From Nocardia arizonensis (GTDB lineage: Bacteria > Actinomycetota > Actinomycetes > Mycobacteriales > Mycobacteriaceae): a stretch of DNA of 64,000 nt. Shown here piece by piece: positions 43,746 through 54,001 of the stretch. How positions within the stretch are numbered: position 1 is the stretch's first letter; each line of letters opens with the position of its first letter. The stretch lies in assembly GCF_001310275.1 (NCBI RefSeq), contig NZ_LGYZ01000133.1, forward strand, positions 124,001 through 188,000, in the 5' to 3' direction. A program made the translations under genes and the position numbers. Below the pieces are notes generated by a model. That model saw only the letters and a program-made list of their open reading frames with translations. It was not told the origin of the DNA and made no database searches.

Positions 43746-44030
43746 TCAGTCGACCGGGTAGCCCGCGGCGCGGAGGGCTCGGGTGGCGGCGGCTTTGCGG
43801 GCACAGCGGTCTATGTGGCAGGGGCGGTGGCGGCGCATAGCTTGGCGGGCCTCGAACAGGGTGAAGGGGCGTTCGGGGGCCTCGTGCGGCCAGCCCGCGG
43901 GCCACACGTCGGCGACCAACTCCTCACCGTCGGCGACGTGCGAGGGGATGGGCCACCAGACGGTGCCTGCGATCACGGCTAGTAGGCCGGAGATGAGCAC
44001 GAGCAATCCGATGAGTACGAACATTTCCAT
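43746..44030 (-). CDS. Small single-pass membrane protein, unknown function
   Basis: 94 aa from ATG 44030, which follows an excellent GGAGGTG site. The N-terminal helix is MFVLIGLLVLISGLLAVIAGTVWW, then an acidic segment and a His/Cys-containing tail (RRHRPCHIDRCARKAAATRALRAAG). Not recognised outside nocardiae. It is the first chromosomal gene right of the tRNA-Pro element. Confidence 0.7.
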   Translation of the reverse strand: MEMFVLIGLLVLISGLLAVIAGTVWWPIPSHVADGEELVADVWPAGWPHEAPERPFTLFEARQAMRRHRPCHIDRCARKAAATRALRAAGYPVD

Positions 44031-44378
44031 CGTCACCTCCGGAAGGCCATTGCAGTGCACCCGGCGCCGGGGGCGTTCGCCACCGACCGGTCGCGTGGCC
44101 GATCGATGTGCCGATGAGGGGACGGCATCGTCCCGGCGCCGGGGCTGGTATCAGCTTGCGGCGCCGATATTTCGTGCGATGACGCCGGGGTGTTGCCAGC
44201 TGTTGCAGTGTGCTCCCGGTATTCGACGGGTATCGGTGAAGTCGGTGACGAGTCGGCGGGCGCGTGGCAAATTCTCGGTGTCACCAGGTAATACCCGGTG
44301 ACTCCGGTGAGCAGAGTCTTACCGCCCGCTAACCTGCCGTCATCTGCCCGAAACGCGAGCTCCATAGCGTATACACGC
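44031..44378. other. Divergent gap before the GntR regulator
   Basis: A 348-bp region without a supported gene. Near the GntR start is the partly palindromic GCGTATACACGC at 44368-44379, which could be an operator for the regulator, but the match to a known GntR site is not specific. Confidence 0.3.
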
Positions 44379-45086
44379 ATGTCGACACGGGTGGCCACAT
44401 TGGCCGATGCTGCGGGACGGCCGTTGCGCGACGTCGTCTACACGACGTTACGCGCGGAATTGATGAATGGGGACATCAAATTCGGTGAACGCCTCACCGA
44501 ACCGAAATTATCGGCGCGGTTCGGCATTTCACGGACGCCGATCCGGGAGGCGTTGACGGTTCTGTGTTCGGACGGTCTGCTCAAGCGCGAGGAATACGGA
44601 TTCAGTCCGGTGCGCCCGAGCATCCCGCTGATCCGCGACCTATACGAACTGCGTATCACCCTGGAACTCAGTGGTATTCAACGCGCCATCGACAATCCGT
44701 CGGTGCGACACGACCGCGCCATGTTGGAGACCGAACGGGAGAGCTGGCTCGCCCTGCGAGCCGATCCGCCCGCACAGGAACCGGGCTTCGTGGTGCGCGA
44801 CGAGGAGTTCCACGTGACCCTGCTGACCTCCGCCGGAAACGCCGAACTCGTGCGCGCGTTGCAGTCGGTGAATTCCCGTATCCGGCATGTGCGCATGTAC
44901 GACTTCATGGTCAACAACCGCATCGAGACAACCATCACCGAACACCTGGGGATCATGGAGGCGGTGCTGGCGGATGACCTGCGCTCGGCCTACCGCCTGT
45001 TGCACACCCATATCGGGGAATCGCTCGACGTGGTGTTGGACCGGGTCACGCGGGCGATCACCGCGATGTCCCTGGCGACCGAATAG
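44379..45086 (+). CDS. GntR/FadR-family transcriptional regulator
   Basis: 235 aa from ATG 44379. The winged HTH reads RDVVYTTLRAELMNGDIKFGERLTEPKLSARFGISRTPIREALTVL, the GntR signature. The C-terminal all-helical FCD domain has metal- or ligand-binding residues (DEEFHVTLLTSAGN, HLGIMEAV, HTHIGESL). It stops 9 bp before the urea carboxylase gene on the same strand, so it very likely controls urea or allophanate catabolism; ligand unknown. Confidence 0.9.
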   Translation: MSTRVATLADAAGRPLRDVVYTTLRAELMNGDIKFGERLTEPKLSARFGISRTPIREALTVLCSDGLLKREEYGFSPVRPSIPLIRDLYELRITLELSGIQRAIDNPSVRHDRAMLETERESWLALRADPPAQEPGFVVRDEEFHVTLLTSAGNAELVRALQSVNSRIRHVRMYDFMVNNRIETTITEHLGIMEAVLADDLRSAYRLLHTHIGESLDVVLDRVTRAITAMSLATE

Positions 45087-45095
45087 GGCGGGCGC

Positions 45096-48000
45096 GTGGA
45101 TTTCGATACCGTTCTCGTCGCCAATCGCGGCGAGATCGCCTGCCGCATCATGCGCACGGCGCGGCGACTGGGGTTGAAGACCGTGGCGGTCCATTCCGAG
45201 GCCGACGCGGGCGCTCCCCATGTCGAATTCGCCGATATCGCGGTGGCGCTGGGTCCGGCCGCGCCGGCACAGTCCTATCTGCGCGCCGACCGGGTGATCG
45301 AGGCGGCGCTGGCCTGCGGTGCGGACGCCATTCACCCGGGCTACGGATTTCTCTCCGAGAGTGCGGAATTCGCCACCGACCTGGCCGCGGCGGGTCTCTT
45401 GTTCGTCGGTCCGACGCCGCGGCAACTGCGTATCTTCGGCGACAAACACACCGCGCGCGAGGCGGCGATGGCGGTGGGGGTTCCGCTGATCCACGGCAGC
45501 GGACTGCTGGAATCGGCCGAGCACGCGGTGGCCGAGGCGGAACGTATCGGCTTCCCCGTGATGCTGAAGGCGGTCGGCGGCGGTGGCGGCATCGGCATGC
45601 GGTCCTGTTTCGACGCCGACGGGGTGCGCGAAGCGTACCCGCGGGTGCGGCGGTCGGCGGCGACCAATTTCTCCTCCTCCGGCGTCTTCCTGGAACGGTT
45701 CGTCACGCGTGCCCGGCATGTCGAGGTGCAGGTCTTCGGCGACGGACGCGGGCGCGTCATCAGCCTCGGCACCCGTGACTGTTCGCTTCAGCGGCGCAAT
45801 CAGAAGGTGATCGAGGAGGCGCCCGCGCCGGGTCTGTCGGAGGAGACCGCCGAGCGCCTGCTGGCGGCCTCGCGCGATCTGGCGCGCTCGGTGGACTACC
45901 GCTCGGCGGGCACCGTGGAGTTCGTCTACGACCTCGACACCGAAGCGGCCTCCTTCCTGGAGATGAACACCCGTCTCCAGGTGGAGCATCCGGTGACCGA
46001 GGCGGTGACCGGTGTCGACCTCGTCGAGTGGATGCTGCGGCTCGCGGGCGGGGACAGTTCCATGATCGACGAGCTGGCCGAATGCGGACCCGCCATCCGC
46101 GGTCACGCCGTCGAGGCGCGGGTCTACGCCGAGGATCCGGCCGATGACCACCGGCCGAGCGCGGGGCTGATCACGGCGGCGCGGTTTCCGGACGATGTCC
46201 GCGTCGACACCTGGGTACGCACCGGAACCGAGGTGAGTCCGTACTACGATCCGCTGCTGGCGAAGGTGATCACGGCGGGCTCCTCGCGCCCGGTGGCCTT
46301 CGAGGATCTCGCGAGGGCGCTGGCGCGCACGGAAATCCACGGCGTGCGAACCAATCTCGCGCAACTGCGGGCGGCGGCGAGCGCGGAGACCGTGCTTGCC
46401 GCCGCCCATCTGACCACGACACTGGCCGATATCCGGCCGGTGGAATCGCGCATGGACGTGCTGCGCGGCGGCACCATGACGACCGTGCAGGACCAGCCGG
46501 GCCGAATCGGCTTGTGGCAGGTGGGAATTCCGCCGTCGGGTCCGATGGACGACCTGTCCTGCGCGCTGGCCACGGCGGCGGTGGGCAATGCGCCACAGGC
46601 ACCCGCCTTGGAGTGCACCCTGCACGGGCCGCGGCTGCGGTTCGCCGGATCGGCGGTGATCTGTGTGACGGGCGCGCCGACACCGGTCACCGTCGACGGC
46701 GCGTCCGTGCCGATGTGGGAGCCGGTTACCTTGCCCGCGGGCGCGATCGTCGATATCGGCATGCCGGTCGATGCCGGACTCCGCACCTATCTCGCGGTCC
46801 GCGGCGGAGTGCGTGCCCCGCTGTATCACGGCAGCGCCGCGACCTTCACGCTCGGCGGATTCGGCGGTGTCACCGGTCGGGCGCTCGCGCCCGGCGACGT
46901 AATCGACATCGGCGACGCGGAATCGACCGTGCCGCAAGTCGTTCCGGCGGAACGACGGCCCGAGTTCGGCCACGTGTGGGAGCTGGCGGTCGGTGTGGGA
47001 CCGCAGACCGCGCCCGCCTATTTCACCGACGACGACATGGCGCGGTTCTTCGACCATCCGTGGCGGGTCGGCGGTCACGCCAATCGCACCGGGATCCGCC
47101 TCGAAGGGCCGAAACCGACCTGGTCGCGCGGCGACGGCGGCGACGCGGGACTGCATCCGTCGAATCTGCACGACAATCCGTACAGCGTCGGCGCGCTGAA
47201 CGTCTCCGGCGATACGCCGATCCTGCTCGGTCCCGACGGCCCGAGTCTGGGCGGATTCGCCTGCCCACTTACGGTCGTTTCGGCGCACCGCTGGAAGCTC
47301 GGTCAGCTGCGTCCCGGCGACACGGTGCGATTCGTCCCGGTCACCGATGGTGAGGCCGAGGTCCTGCGTGGTTCGCACGCGCGGGCGCTCTCCTCGGTTC
47401 CCCGCGCGCTGAACCGCGCCGACAGTGCACACTCATCCACAGCCGCCGACCGGGGCGTGCTCGGCGGAGTGCGGGCGGGTTCGGACCGCCCGAGCGCGGT
47501 GTACCTGCGCGGCGGTGACGACAACGTCCTGGTCGAATACGGCGACATGGTGCTCGACCTCGGGCTGCGTATGCGCGTGCACGCACTGGCCGAGGCGCTC
47601 GGCGGACTCGGTCTGCCCGGCATCATCGATGTCACCCCGGGTGTGCGGTCGCTGCACATCCACATCGATCCACAGGTCCTTCCCCAGCGCAGACTGGTCG
47701 GCGCGCTGGCGGAGCTCGAATCGGAACTGCCCGCGACCGAGGACCTGACGGTGCCGAGTCGCACCATCCGGCTGCCGCTGTCGTTCGATGACCCCTCCAT
47801 CGCCGAGGCGATCGACCGCTACCGCAGCGGTGTGCGCGACACCGCGCCCTGGTTGCCGTCGAATATCGAATTCATCAGGCGCGTCAACGGACTCGACAGC
47901 GTCGACCAGGTGCGCGCGGCCGTGTTCGACGCCGAATACCTGGTGCTCGGTCTCGGCGACGTGTACCTGGGCGCGCCGCTGGCGGTTCCGCTGGACCCGC

Positions 48001-48716
48001 GTCATCGCCTGGTGACCACCAAATACAATCCGGCGCGCACCTGGACGCCTTCGGACGCGGTCGGCATCGGCGGCAAATACCTGTGCGTCTACGGCATGGC
48101 CTCCCCCGGCGGCTATCAGCTGATCGGGCGGACCGTGCCGATCTGGTCGAGCTACCGCCAGAGCGCGCCGTTCGAACCCGGCACACCGTGGCTGTTCCGG
48201 TTCTTCGACCGCATCGTCTGGGAACCGGTCACGCCGGCGGAACTGCTGGAATACCGCGCGGCCGCCGCCGCGGGACGCTTCGACGCCGAGATCGGCACCG
48301 GCGCCTTCGCCCTGGCCGACCACCGGCGCATGCTCGCCGAGAACGCCGAATCCATCGCGGCCTTCGAGGCCGGACAGGCCGCGGCGTTCGAGGCGGAGAA
48401 GCGAGCCTGGCGGGCGGCGGGCGAGTTCGAGCGCGCCGCCGTCGTGGAACCCCGCGTCGAATCGGCCGCGGATCCGCTGGCCGGACTGCCTCCGAACGCG
48501 ACCGTGGTCACCGCGCCGATGATCGGCAATGTGTGGCGGGTCGAGATAGCGGAGGGGCAACGGCTCCGCGCGGGCGACCCGATCGCCATTCTCGAGGCCA
48601 TGAAACTGGAACTGCCGGTGCACAGCCCGGGTACCGGCACGGTTCTGCGGGTGTTCGCCGCACCCGGCGCGAAGGTGGAACCGGGAACTCCTCTAGCAGT
48701 GATCGGAGTCGACTGA
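45096..48716 (+). CDS. uca: Urea carboxylase
   Basis: 1206 aa, biotin-dependent. Domains in order: biotin carboxylase (about 1-445; VANRGEIACRIMR, HPGYGFLSE, GGGGGIGM, EMNTRLQVEHPVTEAV), the carboxyltransferase made of KipA/AHS2 (from about 452, GGTMTTVQDQPGRIG) and KipI/AHS1 (from about 805, GDDNVLVEYGDMVLDL), then the biotin carrier (about 1130-1206) with Lys1170 in LEAMKLELP. It converts urea to allophanate using ATP and bicarbonate, and acts with the allophanate hydrolase encoded one base after its stop. The KipI-first order seen in some yeasts is not used here. GTG start with AGGGCGGG upstream. Confidence 0.95.
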   Translation: MDFDTVLVANRGEIACRIMRTARRLGLKTVAVHSEADAGAPHVEFADIAVALGPAAPAQSYLRADRVIEAALACGADAIHPGYGFLSESAEFATDLAAAGLLFVGPTPRQLRIFGDKHTAREAAMAVGVPLIHGSGLLESAEHAVAEAERIGFPVMLKAVGGGGGIGMRSCFDADGVREAYPRVRRSAATNFSSSGVFLERFVTRARHVEVQVFGDGRGRVISLGTRDCSLQRRNQKVIEEAPAPGLSEETAERLLAASRDLARSVDYRSAGTVEFVYDLDTEAASFLEMNTRLQVEHPVTEAVTGVDLVEWMLRLAGGDSSMIDELAECGPAIRGHAVEARVYAEDPADDHRPSAGLITAARFPDDVRVDTWVRTGTEVSPYYDPLLAKVITAGSSRPVAFEDLARALARTEIHGVRTNLAQLRAAASAETVLAAAHLTTTLADIRPVESRMDVLRGGTMTTVQDQPGRIGLWQVGIPPSGPMDDLSCALATAAVGNAPQAPALECTLHGPRLRFAGSAVICVTGAPTPVTVDGASVPMWEPVTLPAGAIVDIGMPVDAGLRTYLAVRGGVRAPLYHGSAATFTLGGFGGVTGRALAPGDVIDIGDAESTVPQVVPAERRPEFGHVWELAVGVGPQTAPAYFTDDDMARFFDHPWRVGGHANRTGIRLEGPKPTWSRGDGGDAGLHPSNLHDNPYSVGALNVSGDTPILLGPDGPSLGGFACPLTVVSAHRWKLGQLRPGDTVRFVPVTDGEAEVLRGSHARALSSVPRALNRADSAHSSTAADRGVLGGVRAGSDRPSAVYLRGGDDNVLVEYGDMVLDLGLRMRVHALAEALGGLGLPGIIDVTPGVRSLHIHIDPQVLPQRRLVGALAELESELPATEDLTVPSRTIRLPLSFDDPSIAEAIDRYRSGVRDTAPWLPSNIEFIRRVNGLDSVDQVRAAVFDAEYLVLGLGDVYLGAPLAVPLDPRHRLVTTKYNPARTWTPSDAVGIGGKYLCVYGMASPGGYQLIGRTVPIWSSYRQSAPFEPGTPWLFRFFDRIVWEPVTPAELLEYRAAAAAGRFDAEIGTGAFALADHRRMLAENAESIAAFEAGQAAAFEAEKRAWRAAGEFERAAVVEPRVESAADPLAGLPPNATVVTAPMIGNVWRVEIAEGQRLRAGDPIAILEAMKLELPVHSPGTGTVLRVFAAPGAKVEPGTPLAVIGVD

Positions 48717-48717
48717 C

Positions 48718-50448
48718 ATGTCCAGCGGCGTCCTTGACAACACCGCGGTGAACGAATCACCGACCGAACGGGTCGCGGCCGCGTTTCGGCGCATCGCCGA
48801 GGTGGACCGTCCCGAGGTGTGGATAACCCTGCGGAACCGGGACGACGTCGTCGCGGATGCCGCCGCGGTCGAGCGCGGAGTGGCCGCGGGCGAGGAATTG
48901 CCGATGGCCGGGGTACTGGTCGCGGTGAAGGACAATATCGACGTGGCGGGCCTGCCGACCACCGCGGCCTGTCCCGAGTTCGCCTATACCGCCGAGGTCA
49001 CCGCGGCCGCGGTGCAGCGACTGGTCGCGGCGGGCGCGGTGGTGCTCGGCAAGACCAATCTGGACCAGTTCGCCACCGGTCTGGTCGGCACCCGAAGCCC
49101 GTATGGCGCGGTGCGCAACGGGCTGAATCCCGAATTGGTCTCCGGCGGTTCGAGTTCAGGATCCGCCGTGGCGGTGGCGCTCGGGATCGCCGACATCGGC
49201 GTCGGCACCGATACCGCGGGTTCGGGTCGGGTGCCCGCGGCGCTGCACGGAATCGTCGGCATCAAGGCCACACTCGGGATCATCCCCACCCACGGCGTCG
49301 TGCCCGCCTGCGCGGACTATGACGCGGTGACCGTCTTCGCCGCCGATCTGCGCGCGGCGGTGGCCGCGGCCGCGGTCATGGCGGGTCCCGAGTCGCGTGA
49401 TCCGCGCAGCCGGACCTGGCCCGCCGATGTGCGCCTGGCCGCCCCCGCCCGCCCCGCGCTGGCGGTCCCGCGCGCCGCCGACCTGGGCGCGCTCACTCCC
49501 GAATACCGCACCGCCTTCGCCGAAACCGTTGCCGCCGTGGCTGCTTCGGGTGTCGAGGTGCGGGAGATCGATATCTCCGCGCTACTGGACGCGGCGCTGC
49601 TGCTCTACGACGGTTCGGTGGTCGCCGAGCGGTACGCGGCCGTCGGCGCCTTCCTCGCCACCGGACCCGAGAGCGCCGACCCGACGGTCGCGGCCATCAT
49701 CGCCGCGGCGGGACGGACGACCGGCCCCGGCTTCGCCGAAGACCTCGACACCCTCGCGCGCGCCAGATCCACGGCCGCGCAGGTGCTTCGGGGTTTCGAC
49801 GGTCTACTGCTGCCGACCACCACCGAACATCCGACCATCGCGGCGGTGCGGGCCGATCCGATCGCGATCAATCGCCGCATGGGCACCTACACGAATTTCT
49901 GCAACCTGCTGGATATGGCGGCCGTCGCGGTGCCGGGCGTGCCGACCGCCACGGGCGATCCCTTCGGCGTGATGGTGGTGACTCCAGCCTTCGGCGATCA
50001 GGTGGCGATCGATCTGGCGTCCCGGATCATCGCCGCCGAATCGCCCGCACTGGTGTCCGACGGCGTGGAACTGGCGGTCTTCGGCGCGCACCTGCGCGGA
50101 GAGCCGCTGCACTGGCAATTGGAGGAGATCGGCGCCCGATTCCTCGGCGAGATCGCGACGACCGACGCCTATCGGCTCACGGCATTGGACACCACGCCCC
50201 CGAAACCGGGACTGGTGCGCCACGGCGCGGGACTCGGCGCGCCGATCCGGGGTGAGCTGTTCCTGGTCTCGCGGGCCGGGTTGGGCGGCTTCCTGGCCGG
50301 TCTGCCCGCCCCGATGGCCCTGACGAGTATCGAATTGGCCGACGGCCGCGCGGTCGTCGGCTTCGCCTGCGCCTTCGACGCGGCGCGGGCGGCGACCGAT
50401 ATCACCGCGTTCGGCGGATGGAAGGCGTATCTGCGACACCGGAACTGA
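48718..50448 (+). CDS. atzF: Allophanate hydrolase
   Basis: 576 aa. The N-terminal amidase-signature domain has catalytic Lys71 (VAVKDNID), [12 protein letters not shown] with the cis-Ser and nucleophile Ser169 in GTDTAGSGR. The C-terminal domain of about 110 residues (from PLHWQLEEIGARFLGE) is specific to allophanate hydrolases and decarboxylates the product. It cleaves allophanate to CO2 and ammonia. Translationally linked to urea carboxylase, it completes a urease-independent urea pathway. Confidence 0.95.
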   Translation: MSSGVLDNTAVNESPTERVAAAFRRIAEVDRPEVWITLRNRDDVVADAAAVERGVAAGEELPMAGVLVAVKDNIDVAGLPTTAACPEFAYTAEVTAAAVQRLVAAGAVVLGKTNLDQFATGLVGTRSPYGAVRNGLNPELVSGGSSSGSAVAVALGIADIGVGTDTAGSGRVPAALHGIVGIKATLGIIPTHGVVPACADYDAVTVFAADLRAAVAAAAVMAGPESRDPRSRTWPADVRLAAPARPALAVPRAADLGALTPEYRTAFAETVAAVAASGVEVREIDISALLDAALLLYDGSVVAERYAAVGAFLATGPESADPTVAAIIAAAGRTTGPGFAEDLDTLARARSTAAQVLRGFDGLLLPTTTEHPTIAAVRADPIAINRRMGTYTNFCNLLDMAAVAVPGVPTATGDPFGVMVVTPAFGDQVAIDLASRIIAAESPALVSDGVELAVFGAHLRGEPLHWQLEEIGARFLGEIATTDAYRLTALDTTPPKPGLVRHGAGLGAPIRGELFLVSRAGLGGFLAGLPAPMALTSIELADGRAVVGFACAFDAARAATDITAFGGWKAYLRHRN

Positions 50449-50544
50449 GTCCGAATCGGCGACGCGATGGACCGAGGCCCGACGGCCCCGGTCCATCGGC
50501 GTTTCCGGCTCGACCAGCCGGTACGAATGTCTTACACAAATGTA

Positions 50545-50584
50545 CTAGACAGACGTTCAAGGGCTCTGTTAGACATACGTCTAA
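50545..50584. promoter_or_regulatory. Paired palindromic operators before the monooxygenase
   Basis: A 16-bp perfect palindrome (TTAGACATACGTCTAA type, TTAGAC and GTCTAA arms) lies at 50569-50584. A second copy with 12 of 16 matches is at 50545-50560, 24 bp centre to centre. They sit 27-66 bp upstream of the start and look like TetR-family operators, though no TetR gene is nearby. Confidence 0.65.
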
Positions 50585-50610
50585 GACATTCGAACAAGAA
50601 AGGGGCGACC

Positions 50611-51849
50611 ATGAGCGCCACCACCCGTCCCCGTGTCCTCGTCTCCGGCGGCGGCATCGGCGGCAACGCCGTCGCGCTGCAATTGCTCCGCGCGGGCGTC
50701 GCGGTCACGGTCGTGGAGCGCGCCGCCGCGCCCCGACCCGGCGGCCAAGCGGTCGACCTGCGCGGACCCAGTCGCGAAATCGCCGAACGCATGGGTCTCA
50801 TGCCCGGCATCCAACGGCATCGCCTCGATGAGCGCGGCATGGTCCACGTCGACGGCAATGGCCGCGAAATCCTGCGCATGCCCGCCGAACTTTTCGACGG
50901 CAAGGGCGGCGTGGCCGATATCGAGATCACCCGGGGCGACCTGAATCAGGTGCTGCTCGACGCGGTGGCCGAGACGGGCGGCGCAGACTACCGCTACGGC
51001 GACCGCATCACCGGCATCGACCAGGACGACACCGGCGCGCGAGTCCGCTTCGCCTCCGGCGGCGACGAACGCTACGACATCGTCATCGGCGCCGACGGCC
51101 TGCACTCGGCCACCCGCGCCCTCGCCTTCGGGCCGGAGGAGCAGTTCAGCACCTACCTCGGCGGCTACATGAGCTTCTTCACCATGCCGACGCCCGCGGA
51201 TATCGAATCGCACTGGTTCTCGATGCACGCGCTGGTCGGCGCGACCTGCATCGGAATCCGTCCCGACGCCGATCCGGCGACCTGCAAAGCCATCGTCATC
51301 CTGCGCTGTCCCGCCGATCCGGTCCTGCGCCGCGACCCCGCCGCCCAGCGGGCGCTGATCCGCACCCGGCTCGCGGGCGGCGGTTGGCACACCGACGCCA
51401 TACTCACCGCCATGTCCGAGGCCGAGGACTTCTACTTCGACGAACTGGCCCGCATCGAGATGCCGCGGTGGACGCGCGGGCGGGTCGCACTGCTCGGTGA
51501 CGCGGGCTACTGCGGTTCGCCGCTGACCGGGCAGGGCACGGCGATGGCGCTCGTCGGCGCGTATCTGCTCGCCGGGGAGATCGTCGGGCACGCCGCCGAT
51601 CCGGTGCGGGCGCTGACGGGTTACGAACAGCGGCTGCGCCCGTTCGTGAGCGCCGCGCAGGAACTGCCGCCCGGCGGTCTGCGGGCCATGACGCCCAAGA
51701 CCCGCCTCGGCATCCGCGCGGGCCACGCGGTATCCCGGCTCATGACGACGCGAGTGATGAAACCGCTGGTCATGCGGATGCTCACCGACACCGAGGGCTA
51801 CGCACTGCCGGAGTATCCGACGCCGCACACCGCCTGGTCACGCGAATGA
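50611..51849 (+). CDS. FAD-dependent monooxygenase (PHBH-like)
   Basis: 412 aa from ATG 50611 with AAAGGGG upstream. FAD-binding motif VLVSGGGIGGNAVALQLLRAG (GxGxxG), DG motif YDIVIGADGLHSATRAL and the GD motif GRVALLGDAGYCGSPLTGQGTAMAL are typical of group A flavoprotein hydroxylases such as TetX-like and PgaE-like enzymes. Substrate unknown; the regulated promoter suggests response to a small aromatic or antibiotic-like molecule. Confidence 0.9.
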   Translation: MSATTRPRVLVSGGGIGGNAVALQLLRAGVAVTVVERAAAPRPGGQAVDLRGPSREIAERMGLMPGIQRHRLDERGMVHVDGNGREILRMPAELFDGKGGVADIEITRGDLNQVLLDAVAETGGADYRYGDRITGIDQDDTGARVRFASGGDERYDIVIGADGLHSATRALAFGPEEQFSTYLGGYMSFFTMPTPADIESHWFSMHALVGATCIGIRPDADPATCKAIVILRCPADPVLRRDPAAQRALIRTRLAGGGWHTDAILTAMSEAEDFYFDELARIEMPRWTRGRVALLGDAGYCGSPLTGQGTAMALVGAYLLAGEIVGHAADPVRALTGYEQRLRPFVSAAQELPPGGLRAMTPKTRLGIRAGHAVSRLMTTRVMKPLVMRMLTDTEGYALPEYPTPHTAWSRE

Positions 51850-51958
51850 GCCACGGCGTCGGCATGATCGCCGCGGGCGGGCTTCGCCGCGCGGGCACAT
51901 TTTTGCCCGACTGCCCGGGTGAGCGGACGGTCGACGCTCGATATGAGAGGGTTCGACC

Positions 51959-54001
51959 GTGGGTTTCTGGGATCGTTACGCCGCCGCCGTCACCGCCCGC
52001 CGCTCCTGGGTGTTCCTGCTCCTGCTGATCGCCGCGTCCGCCGCCCTCACCGCGGGCATCGGCGGAAACGACACCGCGGGTCAGGCGCCGAAATCGCTGC
52101 CCGACACCGCCGAATCCGCCCGCGCGGCACAAACCGCCCAACAGTTCCCCGACGCGGGCTCGGCCGCGGCCATCGTCGTGGTGACCCGCACCGACGGCGC
52201 GGCGATCACCGAGTCCGACCGCGGCGCGGCCACCGCCGCACTCGACCGCGCGGAGCCCGGACTCGGCGCGGGCGGATATCTGAGCTCCGAGGACGGCAAG
52301 GCGCTGATCGGCCGCATCCCGATCCCCGCCGATCTCAACGGCACCGCGCTCACCGATCGCGTCGACGCGCTGCGCACGGCCGTGCGCGACGGCGCACCCG
52401 ACACGCTGCGCATCCTGATCACCGGCGGCCCGGCCTTCGGCGCCGATATCGCCGACTCGTTCTCCGGCGCCAACACCACACTGCTCGCGGTCACCGCACT
52501 GGTGGTGGCGGTGCTGCTCATCCTGACCTACCGCTCGCCGGTGCTGTGGCTGATTCCGCTGCTCGTCATCGGCACCGCGGACCGGCTCGCCACCACCGTC
52601 GGCACCGGCGTCGCCCGCCTGACCGGACTCAGCTTCGACGGTTCGACCGCGGGCATCACCAGCGTGCTGGTCTTCGGCGCGGGCACCAACTACGCGCTGC
52701 TGCTGGTCTCGCGCTACCGCGACGAATTGCACCGCGAATCCGATCACCGCGACGCCCTGCGCCACGCGGTGCGCCGCGCCGGACCCGCGATCCTGGCGAG
52801 CAATCTCACCGTCGTCGCCGCACTGCTGGTCCTGGTGCTCGCCTCGGTGCCGAGCACCCGCAGTCTCGGCGTGCTTGCGGCCTCGGGTCTGCTGGTCGCG
52901 CTGGTCTTCGTCCTGTTGGGCCTGCCCGCCGCGCTGGCACTGTGCGGGCGAAAGGTCTTCTGGCCGTTCGTCCCCCACCCCGACGACATCGACCGCGCCG
53001 AACAGGGGGTCTGGCATACGATCGCCACGAAGGTCGTCGCCCGACCCTGGACCGTCACCGCCGCCGCGACCGCTCTGCTCGCCCTCTGCACCGCCGGACT
53101 GTGGACCGTCGACATCGGCCTCACCCAGACCGAACAGTTCCGGGTGCGGGCCGAATCCGTGGACGGCTTCGACACCCTCGCCGAGCACTTCCCGTCCGGT
53201 TCCTCCGATCCGGCGCTCGTCGTCGCGCAGGCAGGCGCGGCGCCCAAGGTGCAGCGGGCACTCACCGGCGTTCCCGGCGTCGTGCGCGTGACCCCCACCG
53301 GGACCTCCCAGACCGGACTCGCGCGCTGGTCGGTCGTCATAGACGCCGCACCCGCTTCCGACCGCGCCTTCACGATCGTCGAGGACATGCGCGCCGCCGT
53401 GACGGACATACCCGAAGCCGAGGCGGCCGTCGGCGGCGCCGACGCGGAGGAACTGGATGTCCGCACGGCCGCCGAGCGCGACCGCACGCTGATCATCCCG
53501 CTCATCCTCGCCGTGGTCTGCGTGATCCTGTTGGCCCTGCTGCGTGCGATTCCGGCCGCCGTGCTGCTGGTCGCGATCACCGTGTTCAGCGCGGTCGCCG
53601 CGCTGGGGCTCGGCAGCTGGCTGAGCGTGCATCTGTTCGGCTTCCCCGGCATCGACACCAGCGTGCCGCTGTTCGCCTTCCTGTTCCTGGTCGCTCTCGG
53701 CGTCGACTACACGATCTTCCTGGTGACCAGGGCCAGGGAGGAGACGCCCGCGCACGGCACCACCGGCGGCATCGTGCGCGCGGTGTCGGCGACCGGCGCC
53801 GTCATCACCAGCGCGGGCATCGTGCTCGCCGCGGTGTTCTGCGTGCTCGGCGTGCTGCCGCTGATCACGCTGACCCAGTTGGGCATCGTGGTCGGCCTCG
53901 GCATCCTGCTCGACACCTTCGTGGTGCGCACGCTCATCATCCCCGCGCTGTTCCGGCTGATCGGCCCGAAGCTCTGGTGGCCCGGTGAGCTGAGCCGGTG
54001 A
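51959..54001 (+). CDS. MMPL-family transporter
   Basis: 680 aa from GTG 51959 with GAGAGGG upstream. It shows two repeats, each one helix, an external domain and a five-helix bundle. MMPL/RND motifs include GITSVLVFGAGTNYALLLVSRYRDEL and its second-half partner LFLVALGVDYTIFLVTRAREE. The external domains are small for MMPL proteins, placing it in the short group found with drug or lipid export. It may export the product or substrate of the upstream monooxygenase. Confidence 0.92.
   Translation: MGFWDRYAAAVTARRSWVFLLLLIAASAALTAGIGGNDTAGQAPKSLPDTAESARAAQTAQQFPDAGSAAAIVVVTRTDGAAITESDRGAATAALDRAEPGLGAGGYLSSEDGKALIGRIPIPADLNGTALTDRVDALRTAVRDGAPDTLRILITGGPAFGADIADSFSGANTTLLAVTALVVAVLLILTYRSPVLWLIPLLVIGTADRLATTVGTGVARLTGLSFDGSTAGITSVLVFGAGTNYALLLVSRYRDELHRESDHRDALRHAVRRAGPAILASNLTVVAALLVLVLASVPSTRSLGVLAASGLLVALVFVLLGLPAALALCGRKVFWPFVPHPDDIDRAEQGVWHTIATKVVARPWTVTAAATALLALCTAGLWTVDIGLTQTEQFRVRAESVDGFDTLAEHFPSGSSDPALVVAQAGAAPKVQRALTGVPGVVRVTPTGTSQTGLARWSVVIDAAPASDRAFTIVEDMRAAVTDIPEAEAAVGGADAEELDVRTAAERDRTLIIPLILAVVCVILLALLRAIPAAVLLVAITVFSAVAALGLGSWLSVHLFGFPGIDTSVPLFAFLFLVALGVDYTIFLVTRAREETPAHGTTGGIVRAVSATGAVITSAGIVLAAVFCVLGVLPLITLTQLGIVVGLGILLDTFVVRTLIIPALFRLIGPKLWWPGELSR

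Noticed and set aside
44640-47432. A 930-codon frame antisense to gntR and urea carboxylase
   Set aside because: Compositionally a mirror frame; the sense genes have clear motifs.
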